A stretch of 64,000 bases of DNA from Zeaxanthinibacter sp. PT1 (GCF_028464225.1 NZ_JAQPCN010000001.1:992001-1056000); one strand, 5' to 3'. Shown: positions 16,133 through 25,502, counted from the first letter of the stretch. Numbers and translations: made by a program. Notes: generated by a model not told the origin, from the sequence alone.

Positions 16133-16966
16133 TTATTCCGGAGAAAGCTGGAAGTCAGTAACCGTTTTATTAGCTGCCACGATTTCGACTTCTACTTCTT
16201 CAGAAGTGATAAAGCCTGCTTTAGTCACCACTATATTGTATATACCTGCAGGTAAGCCCATTATTACATAACCTCCATCGCTCCCGGATGCTGTGGCTGT
16301 GATTTCGGTATCCCCATCGTAAACCGTTACAGAAGCACCATCCACGGCTATCTCAGTATCCGCATCAGGAGTTAATATCTTTCCTTGCAGGGTTCCGGCT
16401 GTGGAAAGGTTGCTTGCCCTGATAACCGGATTAAAGTTGAATCCATTGTAGTCGGGGTAATTACCTTTTGGGACAAAAGAGCGACTTACGTCAAAATCCA
16501 GGAGAAGGTCAGCGCTGAGTCCGCCGGCCACTTCGATAGCAGGGTCTATAAATACCTTGATCCCGGTTTGTTCGCCACTTGGCACATCTAGTTCATAGCT
16601 CTCTCCCCCGGTCATGACCACGTTCACACCTTTTACGTATACACGCACAAGATCGTAATTACCCACCGGGATTTCTGTGTCGACAAGGGTTTCGGTCACC
16701 CCGTTTGTGAGTTCCAACAGATTAATTTCAATTTCATCTTCCATCAATGTCACATATCCTGTCTCATCCTCAGAATCATTTTGCCGGGCATCAACCTTAA
16801 AGATAGTCACGTTAGCTTCTGAGACGAGTTCATGAGGGAAAGGGGCATCGGTCAATTGAATACTCAACCGGCCAAATTCAGATTCGCTGGAATTCTCAGA
16901 ACAACTGCTAAGCAGGGTGATCAGGCATAAAATAAAAGTAGGTACTGTTAATCTAGATAATCGCAT
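16133..16966 (-). CDS. DUF4382 lipoprotein with a carboxypeptidase-regulatory-like domain
   Basis: 277 residues. A lipoprotein signal ends at LLSSC (Cys about 22). Residues about 30-185 fit DUF4382: SIQLTDAPFPHELVSEANVTIF, IPVGNYDLVRVYVKGV, and the DFDVSRSFVP segment. Residues about 195-275 form a beta-sandwich of the carboxypeptidase-regulatory type (LQGKILTPDAD, GGYVIMGLPAGIYNIVVTKAGF). The cellular role of DUF4382 is unknown; the second domain usually acts as a spacer or binding module. It is a monocistronic gene. Confidence 0.85.
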   Translation of the reverse strand: MRLSRLTVPTFILCLITLLSSCSENSSESEFGRLSIQLTDAPFPHELVSEANVTIFKVDARQNDSEDETGYVTLMEDEIEINLLELTNGVTETLVDTEIPVGNYDLVRVYVKGVNVVMTGGESYELDVPSGEQTGIKVFIDPAIEVAGGLSADLLLDFDVSRSFVPKGNYPDYNGFNFNPVIRASNLSTAGTLQGKILTPDADTEIAVDGASVTVYDGDTEITATASGSDGGYVIMGLPAGIYNIVVTKAGFITSEEVEVEIVAANKTVTDFQLSPE

Positions 16967-17157
16967 AAGATTAATATTATAAAGTTCTATAGGGTTATAC
17001 GCTCTAGCTAACTTGAAAGTTGTTCGGACCCCCCGTTTTTCGATGAACTGCCTAATCCCAACTAAGTTTTTCTACTCTTCCGTACAAAATGTTCAATATA
17101 AGGTTGACATTGTTCATTGTAGCTCCCTTGGGATATAATCTCTATAAACTTCCTATC

Positions 17158-17950
17158 ATGGAAAAACTTAGTTTTTGCCCTTTTCTACTGTCTCTTCTGA
17201 CAGGCAGGCACCCAAGAGCATTTATTTACATTCGAATATCGAAGTGTACCCGCAGAAGAGATGAAGACATTTATAGGAAACGAGGCTATGTACCGGGGTA
17301 AGATCCATGGAAACCTTTTAAAAAAAAGGAATATTACCGGTTGGAGTATGTGTACACGAGTCAACGGTCTGGAATCGGAACCAAATATTTATTCCTGCTA
17401 CGGGATAGCAAGTTATGACAACCTCGACAAAATTGGGGAACGCTGGGCAGCTGCGAGGGACGAGGTGCGTGCAACAATGAGTAAAGAACATTTAGACGAC
17501 ATAGATCAGCGCATAAAGCAAAAGAAATTTCGCGTTGGCGAGGTGTTATTGAACCGGGCATCAATGGCTTCTACTGAAAATTCCGAATGGAATTACCTGG
17601 TTCATAATTATACCAATGCTACGGATGTAAATGTATTCTTGACTGCCCAAGACCAATATTTTAAACCCCATTTTGAAAAACATATGAAAGCCGGCAACAC
17701 CAAACAAGTATTATGGTTGACAGCTATGGTGTTAAGTCCACAGGGTTATGGGTATAATTGGAATTCTTACACCGTTGACGGCTTTGTAAAGTACAGCGAT
17801 ATTTTTAATGCCTGGACTTCAGATGTTGAGTGGCCGCAGGAAGGTTTGGAAGCCGTCTCTAAGACCATGAAGAACGAACAATTCTATAAACGAGTCATCT
17901 GGCAACGCAAAATGTGGCTCGATGAACAAGGAAAATTGATGACCAATTGA
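17158..17950 (+). pseudogene. Secreted-protein gene of unknown family, apparently frameshifted by a 4-bp duplication
   Basis: A signal-peptide-like start (MEKLSFCPFLLSLLTG) begins at ATG 17158 but shifts out of frame at 17202-17209, where AGGC is present twice in tandem. Removing one AGGC joins it exactly to the second frame (T-Q-E-H-L-F-T-F-E-Y-R-S-V-P...), which stays open to 17950 and would give about 262 residues. As written, only the downstream part from ATG 17261 (229 aa) could be translated, without a signal. The family is not recognised; KKRNITGWSMCTRVNG and YGIASYDNLDKIGE suggest a conserved flavobacterial secreted protein. The shift could be a true mutation, a reversible slippage site or a sequencing error. 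Confidence 0.65.
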
Positions 17951-17957
17951 GAAATAG

Positions 17958-17984
17958 AACCTCCTGCCTGACAGGAGGTTTTTT
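17958..17984. terminator. Terminator between convergent genes
   Basis: AACCTCCTG and CAGGAGGTT form a 9-bp hairpin with a 5-base loop, followed by TTTT. It lies between the stop at 17950 and the end of the leftward DoxX gene and can serve both. Confidence 0.85.
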
Positions 17985-17991
17985 ATATTAT

Positions 17992-18414
17992 CTATTTCTG
18001 CATCTTCAGGTAGTAATCGGCTGAATGCTTGCCACTCCCGTAAAACAGGAAGAACACACATACGATCATGACCACGCTTGCCAGTAACAGGTTAGAAACA
18101 TTCATCGTCCCGAAGAAATTCACCAGGATGGCACCCGCCAGTATAGGAAACTGCGTAAGGACGGACCAGCGCGTAAACAGCCCGAGAATGATCAGTAAAC
18201 CGCCCACAAAATGCGCGGCTACGACGTAGTGAATGATCAGCCAACTACCCGGCATGGCCTGGAAAGGCTGCATTACTTCGATAAATTGTACAGGATTAGA
18301 CATAAAAAGTGTGCCCTTGATCAGCAGGAAAACGCCCAGGGCTATCCGTAACAGGTCTAAGGCGTAATAAGTATGGGCATTGGCCCATTTGTTCAGTGTC
18401 TTTACTCGTCCCAT
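17992..18414 (-). CDS. DoxX family membrane protein
   Basis: 140 residues with four membrane helices, the DoxX arrangement: LDLLRIALGVFLLIKGTLF near residues 18-37, a second helix with AHFVGGLLIILGLFTRW (about 68-84), and two more to the end. DoxX proteins are small inner-membrane proteins; some take part in quinone or thiol redox and oxidative-stress functions, but the role of this one is not evident. It reads away from the DUF5687 gene, sharing a 208-bp divergent upstream region. Confidence 0.8.
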   Translation of the reverse strand: MGRVKTLNKWANAHTYYALDLLRIALGVFLLIKGTLFMSNPVQFIEVMQPFQAMPGSWLIIHYVVAAHFVGGLLIILGLFTRWSVLTQFPILAGAILVNFFGTMNVSNLLLASVVMIVCVFFLFYGSGKHSADYYLKMQK

Positions 18415-18622
18415 GTTGTGAGGTTTTATGGTTTATAGGCTATATTAAGATACTCATTTCCAGCAATATAATCGATATTTCGCTTGATATTTAACGAGTT
18501 CTTGGGCGCTGTCCTGCATTCAAATGGCAGGGGTTGGCTAGGGGCTGGCGTAAAAACTGGGATTTATATGTAACAAATTCTATCTTAGGGCAACCAATAG
18601 CACAAACCAACAGACCAGCCCG

Positions 18623-20092
18623 GTGTTCAGACATTTCATAAGCCTTCAACGGAAATCATTCTTTCGCTCCTCCAGTTTTGGTAAAAGCCTTGCAGTAAAG
18701 ATCCTGATGGGGTTCTTTGCCATTTATATGCTGGTATCTTTCCTTGGACTGGGTGTAGCGGCATTTTTTATACTTGAAAAACAATTTCCGGGTTCGGATC
18801 CCCTGCTCATCCTCTCGGAGTACCTGGTTTATTGGGTAACGGCAGAACTATTTATGAGGTATATGCTTCAGAAACTGCCATTTATGGATGTGAAGCCTCT
18901 ATTAACCCTTCCCATCTCTAAAAAGAGTATCATCCATTTCCTCCTCGGGAAGACGGCCTTCAGTTTTTATAATTTTCTCAGCCTGGTATTTTTTATTCCT
19001 TTCGCCGGGGTATTGATCTCCAAGGGATACCCGGCACTACAGGTACTGACTTTTGTCCTGGCCATGGCATTTATTGCCCAGGTACTCAATTACCTTAACT
19101 TCCTGGTGAATAAAAACGAAAAGGTTTTAATTAGTCTGGCTGTGCTCCTGGCCCTCTTGACCGGGATCGAATATTTTGAGCTGTGGCCGATTACCGCGTA
19201 TTCCGGCCGTGTTTTTTATAGTTTTTATTTGTATCCTTTCGCGTTCCTGGTCCCTGCGGGCCTGTTAGTCGTCCTCTATATCATCAATTATCAACAGTTA
19301 ATACAACAATTGTACTTAGATGTTGCGGTAAAAAAGAAGACCCGGGCAGCAACGGCCTACGACCTCGGCTGGACACGGAGATTGGGATCTCTCGGTCCCT
19401 TTGTGCGATTAGACCTACGGCTCATTTGGCGGAATAAACGGACTAGGACCCAGGCTTTTATATCCCTGGCCATGGTGTTGTATGGTTTAATTTTTTATGG
19501 GATGGATGATTTTGGCAGTGCCTCGGCCATGTTCGTTTTTGTAGGAATCTTTATCACCGGGATATTTATGGTGAATTTTGGCCAATTCATCCCCGCCTGG
19601 GACAGCGAGTACTACTGCATGATGATGGCCCAGAATATACCCTTGCGACAGTACCTGGAGTCTAAAGCCGTACTCATATCGGCCAGCATAACCATTATGT
19701 TCCTGCTCAGTATCCCATACCTCTACTTTGGTTGGGAGGCCCTGGCGATCAATGCTGCCTGTGCGTTGTATAACCTTGGAATCAACACCCCATTGGTACT
19801 CTATTTTGGGTCCTTTAATAAAAAACGTATAGACTTAACGAAAAGTCCTGTTGGAAACATGCAGGGGACCAGCGCAACACAGTTCCTCATCATATTGCCA
19901 TTGATGGTAGTGCCCATCCTGCTATATCTTGGAATCAAATTCTTTTTCAGTTTTGAACTGGCCCTTGCCATTCTGGCCTTGATGGGCGTTCTGGGCTTTG
20001 CTCTCCGGACTTACGCAATGGAGTTTGTAACCGACGCTTACCGCAAAAGAAAGTATTCTATGGTAGCAGGCTTTGCAGAACGCAATAATTAG
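18623..20092 (+). CDS. DUF5687 family ABC-transporter permease
   Basis: 489 residues with roughly ten to twelve membrane helices. It resembles the DUF5687 family of Bacteroidota, which is regularly encoded beside an ABC ATPase, as here (31-bp gap). Telling parts are FISLQRKSFFRSSSFGKS at the start, LLTLPISKKSIIHFLLGK, and FDSGxFxPxWDS-like FIPAWDSEYY in the middle. The pair probably exports an unknown substrate. The start is a GTG; no ATG lies nearby in frame before the first helix. Confidence 0.8.
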   Translation: MFRHFISLQRKSFFRSSSFGKSLAVKILMGFFAIYMLVSFLGLGVAAFFILEKQFPGSDPLLILSEYLVYWVTAELFMRYMLQKLPFMDVKPLLTLPISKKSIIHFLLGKTAFSFYNFLSLVFFIPFAGVLISKGYPALQVLTFVLAMAFIAQVLNYLNFLVNKNEKVLISLAVLLALLTGIEYFELWPITAYSGRVFYSFYLYPFAFLVPAGLLVVLYIINYQQLIQQLYLDVAVKKKTRAATAYDLGWTRRLGSLGPFVRLDLRLIWRNKRTRTQAFISLAMVLYGLIFYGMDDFGSASAMFVFVGIFITGIFMVNFGQFIPAWDSEYYCMMMAQNIPLRQYLESKAVLISASITIMFLLSIPYLYFGWEALAINAACALYNLGINTPLVLYFGSFNKKRIDLTKSPVGNMQGTSATQFLIILPLMVVPILLYLGIKFFFSFELALAILALMGVLGFALRTYAMEFVTDAYRKRKYSMVAGFAERNN

Positions 20093-20123
20093 GTGCTGAA
20101 TAATACCGATAAACCGAAATACC

Positions 20124-20840
20124 ATGATCAGAACTCACGAACTCAGCAAAAAATACAATAACCAGCTTGTGTTAAAGCTGCAGGAACTGGAAATTCCCAA
20201 AGGGCAGAGTTTTGGCCTGGTGGGTAACAACGGGGCCGGGAAAACCACATTCTTCAGCTTGCTCCTTGACCTGATCAAACCCAGTACCGGCTATGTGACC
20301 AATGGAGATGTTCGGGTGGATGCCAGCGAGGCCTGGAAGCCCTATACGTCTTCATTTATCGATGAATCCTTTTTGATCGGCTACCTTACTCCGGAAGAAT
20401 ACTTTTACTTCATTGGGGAGCTGAGAGGCAGGAACAAGTCGGACGTAGACTCCCTGCTCGCAAACTATGGGGATTTCTTTCACGGGGAGATCCTCGGGCA
20501 GAAGAAATACCTGCGCGACCTTTCTAAAGGAAACCAGAAAAAGGTCGGGATCGTGGCCTCTTTTATTGGTGACCCGGAAGTGGTCATTCTTGACGAGCCC
20601 TTTGCTAACCTGGACCCAACTACACAGATCAGGCTTAAGCAGATCATTAAGGATCTCGCTGCGCAAAAGGGAGTTACTGTGTTAATCTCCAGTCATGACC
20701 TTATCCATGTGACCGAGGTCTGTGAGCGGATCGTAGTCCTTCAGAAAGGAGAAATTATTAAGGACATCAGAACTTCGGATGCCACATTGAAAGAATTAGA
20801 ACATTTCTTCTCCGGTGAAGCCACCCCTGCACGCCCCTAA
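20124..20840 (+). CDS. ABC transporter ATP-binding protein
   Basis: 238 residues. Walker A is GLVGNNGAGKTTFF (about residues 34-47), the signature is LSKGNQKKVGIVA (a slightly altered LSxGxxxR), Walker B is EVVILDEPFANLDP, and the switch His is in ISSHDL. It would power the DUF5687 permease encoded just upstream. The substrate is unknown; the pattern is that of CcmA-type exporters. Confidence 0.93.
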   Translation: MIRTHELSKKYNNQLVLKLQELEIPKGQSFGLVGNNGAGKTTFFSLLLDLIKPSTGYVTNGDVRVDASEAWKPYTSSFIDESFLIGYLTPEEYFYFIGELRGRNKSDVDSLLANYGDFFHGEILGQKKYLRDLSKGNQKKVGIVASFIGDPEVVILDEPFANLDPTTQIRLKQIIKDLAAQKGVTVLISSHDLIHVTEVCERIVVLQKGEIIKDIRTSDATLKELEHFFSGEATPARP

Positions 20841-21011
20841 AGCGTGGACATTATATTAAAGAGGATTCTTCCCGGGAAGGAAGTAGCACGATAAATACCT
20901 TGATAGCTTCGGACAAAATTCCACAGTGTTCGTCCCATAGTAATTCTATCGGCCGTTTCTTTTGAGTAAACTGCTTGTTCTATGCGAACAATTACCTTAA
21001 AAAGAAGAAAC

Positions 21012-21524
21012 ATGAGAGCATTATTTTTATCACTGTTACTAGCCTGTTTATTGTTTTCCTGCGAGGAGAAAAAGGAAGAGTCGACCATGGAAACGCCTAA
21101 GGAAGACCCGGCCATGGAACAATTCCGAACCAATGTGGAAACGACCAAAAAGATGATCGATGCCTTTATCGAAGAGGATACTACGGCCATGGCCATGTAT
21201 GTGACCGATGACTTTATCTGGTCTCCTCCCAGCGTGGGAAGGGATTCACTGTCTCGATCAGAATGGATCAGCAGTATGCAGTCTTTTATGGACAGTTATG
21301 ACGAGATTACCCTCACCGATCCCCAGTTTTATGCCGGGCTGTCCGAGGAACAGCAGCCGAATGGGGATGTTCGCGCCTATGGGCTGTGGAAGTCTAAATT
21401 TGCTGAAAGCGGAAAAAACCAGATGTTAAAGTGGTACGCGGTTTTCTTTTTTAATGAAGAGGGAAAGATTGTACACCAGGCCGAATGGTATGACACAGCA
21501 GACCTGACACGGGAAATAGAATAA
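21012..21524 (+). CDS. Lipoprotein with NTF2/SnoaL-like domain
   Basis: 170 residues from ATG 21012, which directly gives a lipoprotein signal (MRALFLSLLLACLLFSC, Cys 17). The mature part starts with an acidic linker and continues with the NTF2-like pattern: a long helix (TKKMIDAFIEEDTTAMAMYV), the DDFIWSPPS strand, and the closing sheet YGLWKSKFAESGKNQMLKWYAVFFFNEEGKI. Proteins of this fold bind small molecules or act as enzymes; no catalytic residues can be named. A strong terminator follows. Confidence 0.75.
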   Translation: MRALFLSLLLACLLFSCEEKKEESTMETPKEDPAMEQFRTNVETTKKMIDAFIEEDTTAMAMYVTDDFIWSPPSVGRDSLSRSEWISSMQSFMDSYDEITLTDPQFYAGLSEEQQPNGDVRAYGLWKSKFAESGKNQMLKWYAVFFFNEEGKIVHQAEWYDTADLTREIE

Positions 21525-21543
21525 GAGAAAACAATTTTTTTGG

Positions 21544-21592
21544 GCATCCATCCACCGGTTTATTTGAACTAGCTGGCGGATGGATGCTTTTT
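21544..21592 (+). terminator. Long-loop hairpin terminator
   Basis: GCATCCATCC (21544-21553) pairs with GGATGGATGC (21578-21587), with some extra pairing inside the loop, and a T-rich run follows. It ends the transcript of the NTF2-like lipoprotein gene. Confidence 0.75.
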
Positions 21593-21709
21593 GTTTAATC
21601 AGGTTCAATTTTTGGATAAACGCCACATGAGCATTAAGCTCCGGTATTACAGGCTTTTGTTGGATGTTTCGATGATAAACGAGACATTTGTGCTTTTAAA
21701 CAATAATGC

Positions 21710-22174
21710 ATGATCGAATTGACATACCGTTCTAAAGCTCTAGAATCTCTTGATTACGACGACATTGACACCATCCTGAGCACGGCGAGAAAATTTAACG
21801 CCGAACATGATATAACGGGCTGCCTGATCTACCACAGGGATCATTTTGTACAGGTTCTGGAAGGCCCGGAGGAAGAAGTACTTTCGTTGTACGAGAATAT
21901 TGCTAAAGATAGCAGGCATCAGAACGTGGAGGTAATTTCTAAAGGAAGTAAACAAAATAGAAATTTCGCCTCCTGGAGTATGGCATTTCAGACCTTGGTC
22001 AATGGACCCATAGATAATGATCTCCTGGAATTATTTGAAGAGAACCTGATCACCATGGCCAAATTCTCTGACCGTAGCTCGGATGCGGTAAATGTCTTCT
22101 GGGCAACAGTTTCAGAAATGATGACTTGCAGGCAACCTGCAACTGCAAGTGGTCAGAAGCTAAGGAAAGGGTAA
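21710..22174 (+). CDS. BLUF-domain blue-light photoreceptor (short type)
   Basis: 154 residues, with the BLUF domain filling residues 1-95. All key positions match AppA numbering offset by 15: Tyr6, Asn30, Gln48 (FVQVLEG), Trp89 and Met91. BLUF domains bind FAD and rearrange the Tyr-Gln hydrogen bonds on blue light. The remaining about 60 residues are helical, with no output enzyme domain, so the protein probably signals by binding a partner. The gene stands alone. A TTG-N20-GACATTTG sequence at 21660-21690 is a weak promoter candidate. Confidence 0.9.
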   Translation: MIELTYRSKALESLDYDDIDTILSTARKFNAEHDITGCLIYHRDHFVQVLEGPEEEVLSLYENIAKDSRHQNVEVISKGSKQNRNFASWSMAFQTLVNGPIDNDLLELFEENLITMAKFSDRSSDAVNVFWATVSEMMTCRQPATASGQKLRKG

Positions 22175-22239
22175 GCCTTGGGAAATTCTTATCTTTACTT
22201 GGCGTTGGGGAATTGTTAATCCCAGAAGTCACTCTGATC

Positions 22240-22893
22240 ATGAATATGCCATCACCTTACCGGTTTTTTCTTTTATTGATAATTATATCAGCTCTTCTTT
22301 TCCAGGGATGTGGTTCTGCAACTGCACCTCACCAAAGAGAATATAAAAAGATTTGGAAGGAGATTGTAAGTTCCCCGGAATGGGAAGAGTCCATAGCGAT
22401 CAGCGATTCCATAGAAGCCGCTGAAGGCAGGGCAGGATATCCTAAAACCAGGAAAGAATTACGAGTCGCTAAGGCTGACGGCACCCCTGTGATGGACCCG
22501 GATTTTGTGGAGAAATATCATTCCTGGGTATCCCAGGCCTATTTCAAGATCATACAGGAAGCCTCCAGGGCTGATAAGCATATAGAGGGCTCTTATCTGC
22601 AATTACTTGCAGAGAGCGAATCGGGAAACAGCGCTGTGAGTGATGAAGAACTGGCTATGGCCAAGGAGCGTTACCAGGTTCACCGCCGTATGCTGGAAGG
22701 GTTAAAGAGCTGGAGAGCTTTTGAGAAAGATGGCTCGGACGACTTGGATTTTTTCAACGCCGAATACGTTATGGAAGCCTACCGTATGCACAAAAATGGT
22801 CTGGGAGAAGACAGCATCATCAGTTTTCTTATGGTGAAACTAGCCGATCTGTACCATTTGGAGGGAACGGAAGGCCGGTTCAGCGAAGATTGA
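22240..22893 (+). CDS. Hypothetical lipoprotein, 217 aa
   Basis: Start at ATG 22240, giving a signal peptide that ends in a lipobox (SALLFQGC, Cys about 23). The frame is open further upstream, but that part overlaps the BLUF gene and looks non-coding. The mature protein is helical and charged, with no recognised domain; RVAKADGTPVMDPDFVEKY is a distinctive segment. Its last 14 bp overlap the end of the converging TlpA-like gene. No function is assigned. Confidence 0.65.
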   Translation: MNMPSPYRFFLLLIIISALLFQGCGSATAPHQREYKKIWKEIVSSPEWEESIAISDSIEAAEGRAGYPKTRKELRVAKADGTPVMDPDFVEKYHSWVSQAYFKIIQEASRADKHIEGSYLQLLAESESGNSAVSDEELAMAKERYQVHRRMLEGLKSWRAFEKDGSDDLDFFNAEYVMEAYRMHKNGLGEDSIISFLMVKLADLYHLEGTEGRFSED

Positions 22894-23470
22894 GCAAGAA
22901 TTGCCGGAATTCTTCGCTGTTATAATCGTACATATCCCGTGTTTTATATGCTAATTTACCTTCGGAATCTATAACAAAAGTTGTGGGCAGGGTTTTCGCT
23001 TCGTAGAAGTCGGGTAATTCACCCTCTACGGTGTAGATCTTAAAACCGTATCCTTTTCGTTTAACAAATTGCTTTGCCCTTTCAAAATCCTCATCCACGG
23101 ACACCATCATCATTTCAACTTCTCCTTCCGGGAGTTTCTTATGTAAGGCGTCAATTCCTGGCATTTCGGCAATACAGGGAGGACACCAGCTGGCCCATAC
23201 ATTGATAAATATAACCTTACCCTTATAATCTGAAAGTGAAACGGGATTCCCTTGGGTATCCCTGAGTTCAAGGCTAAAATCGGCCATTTCGGTTTCTGTT
23301 CCCTCTTCCGCAGGTACATCCACCTGGTTAGGGGTTATTATCCCGCGCGCCAGCAAGCTCCGGTGTGCCATACTGAGCATCTTCATGGGAAGACCACTTA
23401 GTAATAAGGCAATGGATAAGAGGACGAGCAGTCCGATAAGGTATTTATAGGGTGTTGCTATTTTTTTCAT
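22880..23470 (-). CDS. TlpA-like membrane-anchored thiol-disulfide oxidoreductase
   Basis: 196 residues from ATG 23470. One N-terminal membrane helix (about residues 10-30) anchors a periplasmic thioredoxin domain of the TlpA/ResA type: LELRDTQGNPVSLSDYKGKV, the active site WASWCPPC, and the cis-Pro region TLPTTFVID. It would reduce protein or metal-site disulfides outside the membrane. It is divergent from the copper gene cluster that follows, and reducing Cys ligands of copper proteins is a likely job. No direct proof exists here. Confidence 0.85.
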   Translation of the reverse strand: MKKIATPYKYLIGLLVLLSIALLLSGLPMKMLSMAHRSLLARGIITPNQVDVPAEEGTETEMADFSLELRDTQGNPVSLSDYKGKVIFINVWASWCPPCIAEMPGIDALHKKLPEGEVEMMMVSVDEDFERAKQFVKRKGYGFKIYTVEGELPDFYEAKTLPTTFVIDSEGKLAYKTRDMYDYNSEEFRQFLLNLR

Positions 23471-23581
23471 AGAGCAATCAGATTGGGTGGGCACAAATTT
23501 CTATTCAACACTGCAATATCTTGTTTAAACTTTTGTTAATATATACTTATAATCCTGCAGTTTCGTAATTTCGCGGATTAA

Positions 23582-23995
23582 ATGAAGACAATCATACATA
23601 AACTATCCGCCCTGGGATTAGCCTTGATGGTGTTGTTCTCTACCTTTTCTTTTACGGTAGATTTGCACTACTGCGGGGATCATCTTATGGATGTCGCATT
23701 TATGGAACCGACGGAAGCCTGTTCTATGGATTACGATATGCAAATACCTACGGGCGATTGTATGATAGGCGGTACTTGTTGCTCGGACCTGGCCCTGGTG
23801 CAGGACGCTCCCGAAGTGATCAACAATGGCCCTGATCTTCAGTTCTTGCAATCTGCCGAGATGCTGGTTGTTTTTTACCAATTACCCCAATTGGCAACAG
23901 ATGAGCAAGAAACAGTTCATGACCGTATTCAGAGATATAAGCCGCCTGGCCGGGCAGCAGACTTACAGCTGTTGTTCCAGACCTTCCTGATTTGA
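23582..23995 (+). CDS. HYC_CC_PP family protein
   Basis: 137 residues with a signal peptide-like start. The named motifs are all present: HYCGDHL (about 29-35), a CC pair (GGTCCSDL, about 66-67) and YKPPG near the end. This small family is found in Bacteroidota, typically beside heavy-metal genes; its function is not known, but the Cys/His positions suggest metal binding. Here it opens a rightward copper-related cluster and is followed by an outer-membrane-type protein. Confidence 0.8.
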   Translation: MKTIIHKLSALGLALMVLFSTFSFTVDLHYCGDHLMDVAFMEPTEACSMDYDMQIPTGDCMIGGTCCSDLALVQDAPEVINNGPDLQFLQSAEMLVVFYQLPQLATDEQETVHDRIQRYKPPGRAADLQLLFQTFLI

Positions 23996-24048
23996 TTTAT
24001 GATTATTACCTCGTCGTAAGTACAGTAATAGCATAAATTAAAATTCAC

Positions 24049-24813
24049 ATGAAAAAACTATTTTTTATTGCACTTCTATGCATAGGCTGCAGCGCCCTTG
24101 CACAGGGTCCGCCAATTACCGCAGATAACCCTATTATGCTGGGCGGTAAAAGTTTTACCACTAAGACCTTAATGGAGATTCGGAATACCGAAAGAGGGAC
24201 GGCTTTTTATGCCCCCCTTATGCTTCATTACCTACCCACGGCCAATAGCTTGCTTGCTATCCACCTACCCTATATGAGCTATAATTTTGAAGATATAGGA
24301 TCGGGTAATGGGTTGGCAGATATTAAGCTGCTGGGGAAATACCAGTTCCTCCGGAAAGATGCGATGGGGAAGACTTTTAGGATGGTGCTAAAGACTAAGC
24401 AGAGCCTGCCAACCGGCAAGGAAATCGATGTCATGGGTATGAGCACCGGGATGTATGAAGGATATTACGGCATTATTTCAGGATATGAGACCCTGAAATA
24501 TGGAATTTCAACCGAAATCGGGTATAGCATGATGCCGGGGGGAACCATGGATGCTTTTGAAACACATCTGGGATTCGGCTTACCGCTTTTAAAGCCACAG
24601 TACCCCAATAAGCAGATCAACCTGTATTTTGAGTATGCAAGTGTTTGGTTGCACGAACGTGACTGGTACCAATTGCTTTACGCCCAGGGAATACAATATG
24701 CCGCTAAGACCATTACCATTGACCTGGCATTGCAATTACCACTAGTACAAGATATGCCGGAAGACAGGGCATTTAATTACAGTATCCTGATGGGTACCCG
24801 TTATACATTTTAA
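24049..24813 (+). CDS. Outer-membrane beta-barrel protein, MetA-pathway-of-phenol-degradation-like
   Basis: 254 residues. A signal peptide ends near SALAQG. The rest alternates short strands and turns and ends in a beta strand with terminal Phe (RYTF), as outer-membrane barrels do. LLAIHLPYMSYNFEDIGSG and GLADIKLLGKYQF resemble the transporter-like barrel family often placed next to heavy-metal genes. It may pass metal or metal complexes, but that is only suggested by its neighbours. It lies 35 bp before the HMA gene. Confidence 0.65.
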   Translation: MKKLFFIALLCIGCSALAQGPPITADNPIMLGGKSFTTKTLMEIRNTERGTAFYAPLMLHYLPTANSLLAIHLPYMSYNFEDIGSGNGLADIKLLGKYQFLRKDAMGKTFRMVLKTKQSLPTGKEIDVMGMSTGMYEGYYGIISGYETLKYGISTEIGYSMMPGGTMDAFETHLGFGLPLLKPQYPNKQINLYFEYASVWLHERDWYQLLYAQGIQYAAKTITIDLALQLPLVQDMPEDRAFNYSILMGTRYTF

Positions 24814-24848
24814 ACAAAAATTACATAAACATTTTAAATACATTCTAG

Positions 24849-25493
24849 ATGAAAAATTTGATAGCAATTCTAATGATAACCTTCGCAGGTCTGTCCACAA
24901 TTCAGGCCCAGCAGGGTATGGACAAGTTCCAGGTACAGGTAGACGGTTTAGGTTGTCCTTTCTGTGCATACGGCCTGGAAAAGAAATTCAAGGAATTTAA
25001 AGGGATTAAAGACGTAGCCATCGACATTGAGACAGGCGATTTCACCTTTTCATACCCTGCAGAAAAGGCCTTAAGCCTGGAAGCTGTGGAGAAGCAGGTA
25101 GAGAAAGCGGGTTATACGCCAATCGCAGGGGGTGTGACAAGGAGTGACGGGACCATAGAGGCACTGCACGGTAAAAAGAACCCAGTTGTTGCCAATAACA
25201 CCAAAACGGTCAAGGGTAAAACAATGGTTTCCGGTAATTGCAGTATGTGCCAGGCGCGTATTGAAAAAGCCGCAATGGACCAGGTGGGTGTTCAGGATGC
25301 GACCTGGGATAAGAATACTAAGATACTGGAAGTGCAGTATGATGAAACGATGACCTCGATCCAAGCGGTTGAAGAAGCAATTGCCAGGGTGGGCCACGAT
25401 ACGGAACACCACAAAGCGCATGAGGAAGCTTATGAAAACTTACCAGGATGCTGCCAGTATGAAAGGATAGAATCCAAGAAACAAAATAAGTAA
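24849..25493 (+). CDS. Secreted protein with two heavy-metal-associated (HMA) domains
   Basis: 214 residues with a signal peptide (cleavage near IQAQ). Two ferredoxin-like HMA modules follow. The first has the metal site GLGCPFCAYG (about residues 34-43) and the second GNCSMCQARIEKA (about 130-142). Each CxxC can hold one Cu(I) or similar ion. A CC pair near the C-terminus (LPGCCQYE) may add another site. A periplasmic copper carrier that serves the CopA pump or the outer-membrane protein is the likely role. Confidence 0.85.
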   Translation: MKNLIAILMITFAGLSTIQAQQGMDKFQVQVDGLGCPFCAYGLEKKFKEFKGIKDVAIDIETGDFTFSYPAEKALSLEAVEKQVEKAGYTPIAGGVTRSDGTIEALHGKKNPVVANNTKTVKGKTMVSGNCSMCQARIEKAAMDQVGVQDATWDKNTKILEVQYDETMTSIQAVEEAIARVGHDTEHHKAHEEAYENLPGCCQYERIESKKQNK

Positions 25494-25502
25494 ACCCCCA
25501 AT

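Noticed and set aside
17101-17139. sigma70-like promoter TTGACA with TATAAT upstream of the frameshifted gene
   Set aside because: The spacing is about 24 bp, too long for sigma70, and Bacteroidota use a different consensus.
17089-17301. A 70-codon frame taken as a separate gene
   Set aside because: Its useful part (from 17158) is the signal peptide of the frameshifted gene; the rest is out-of-frame read-through.
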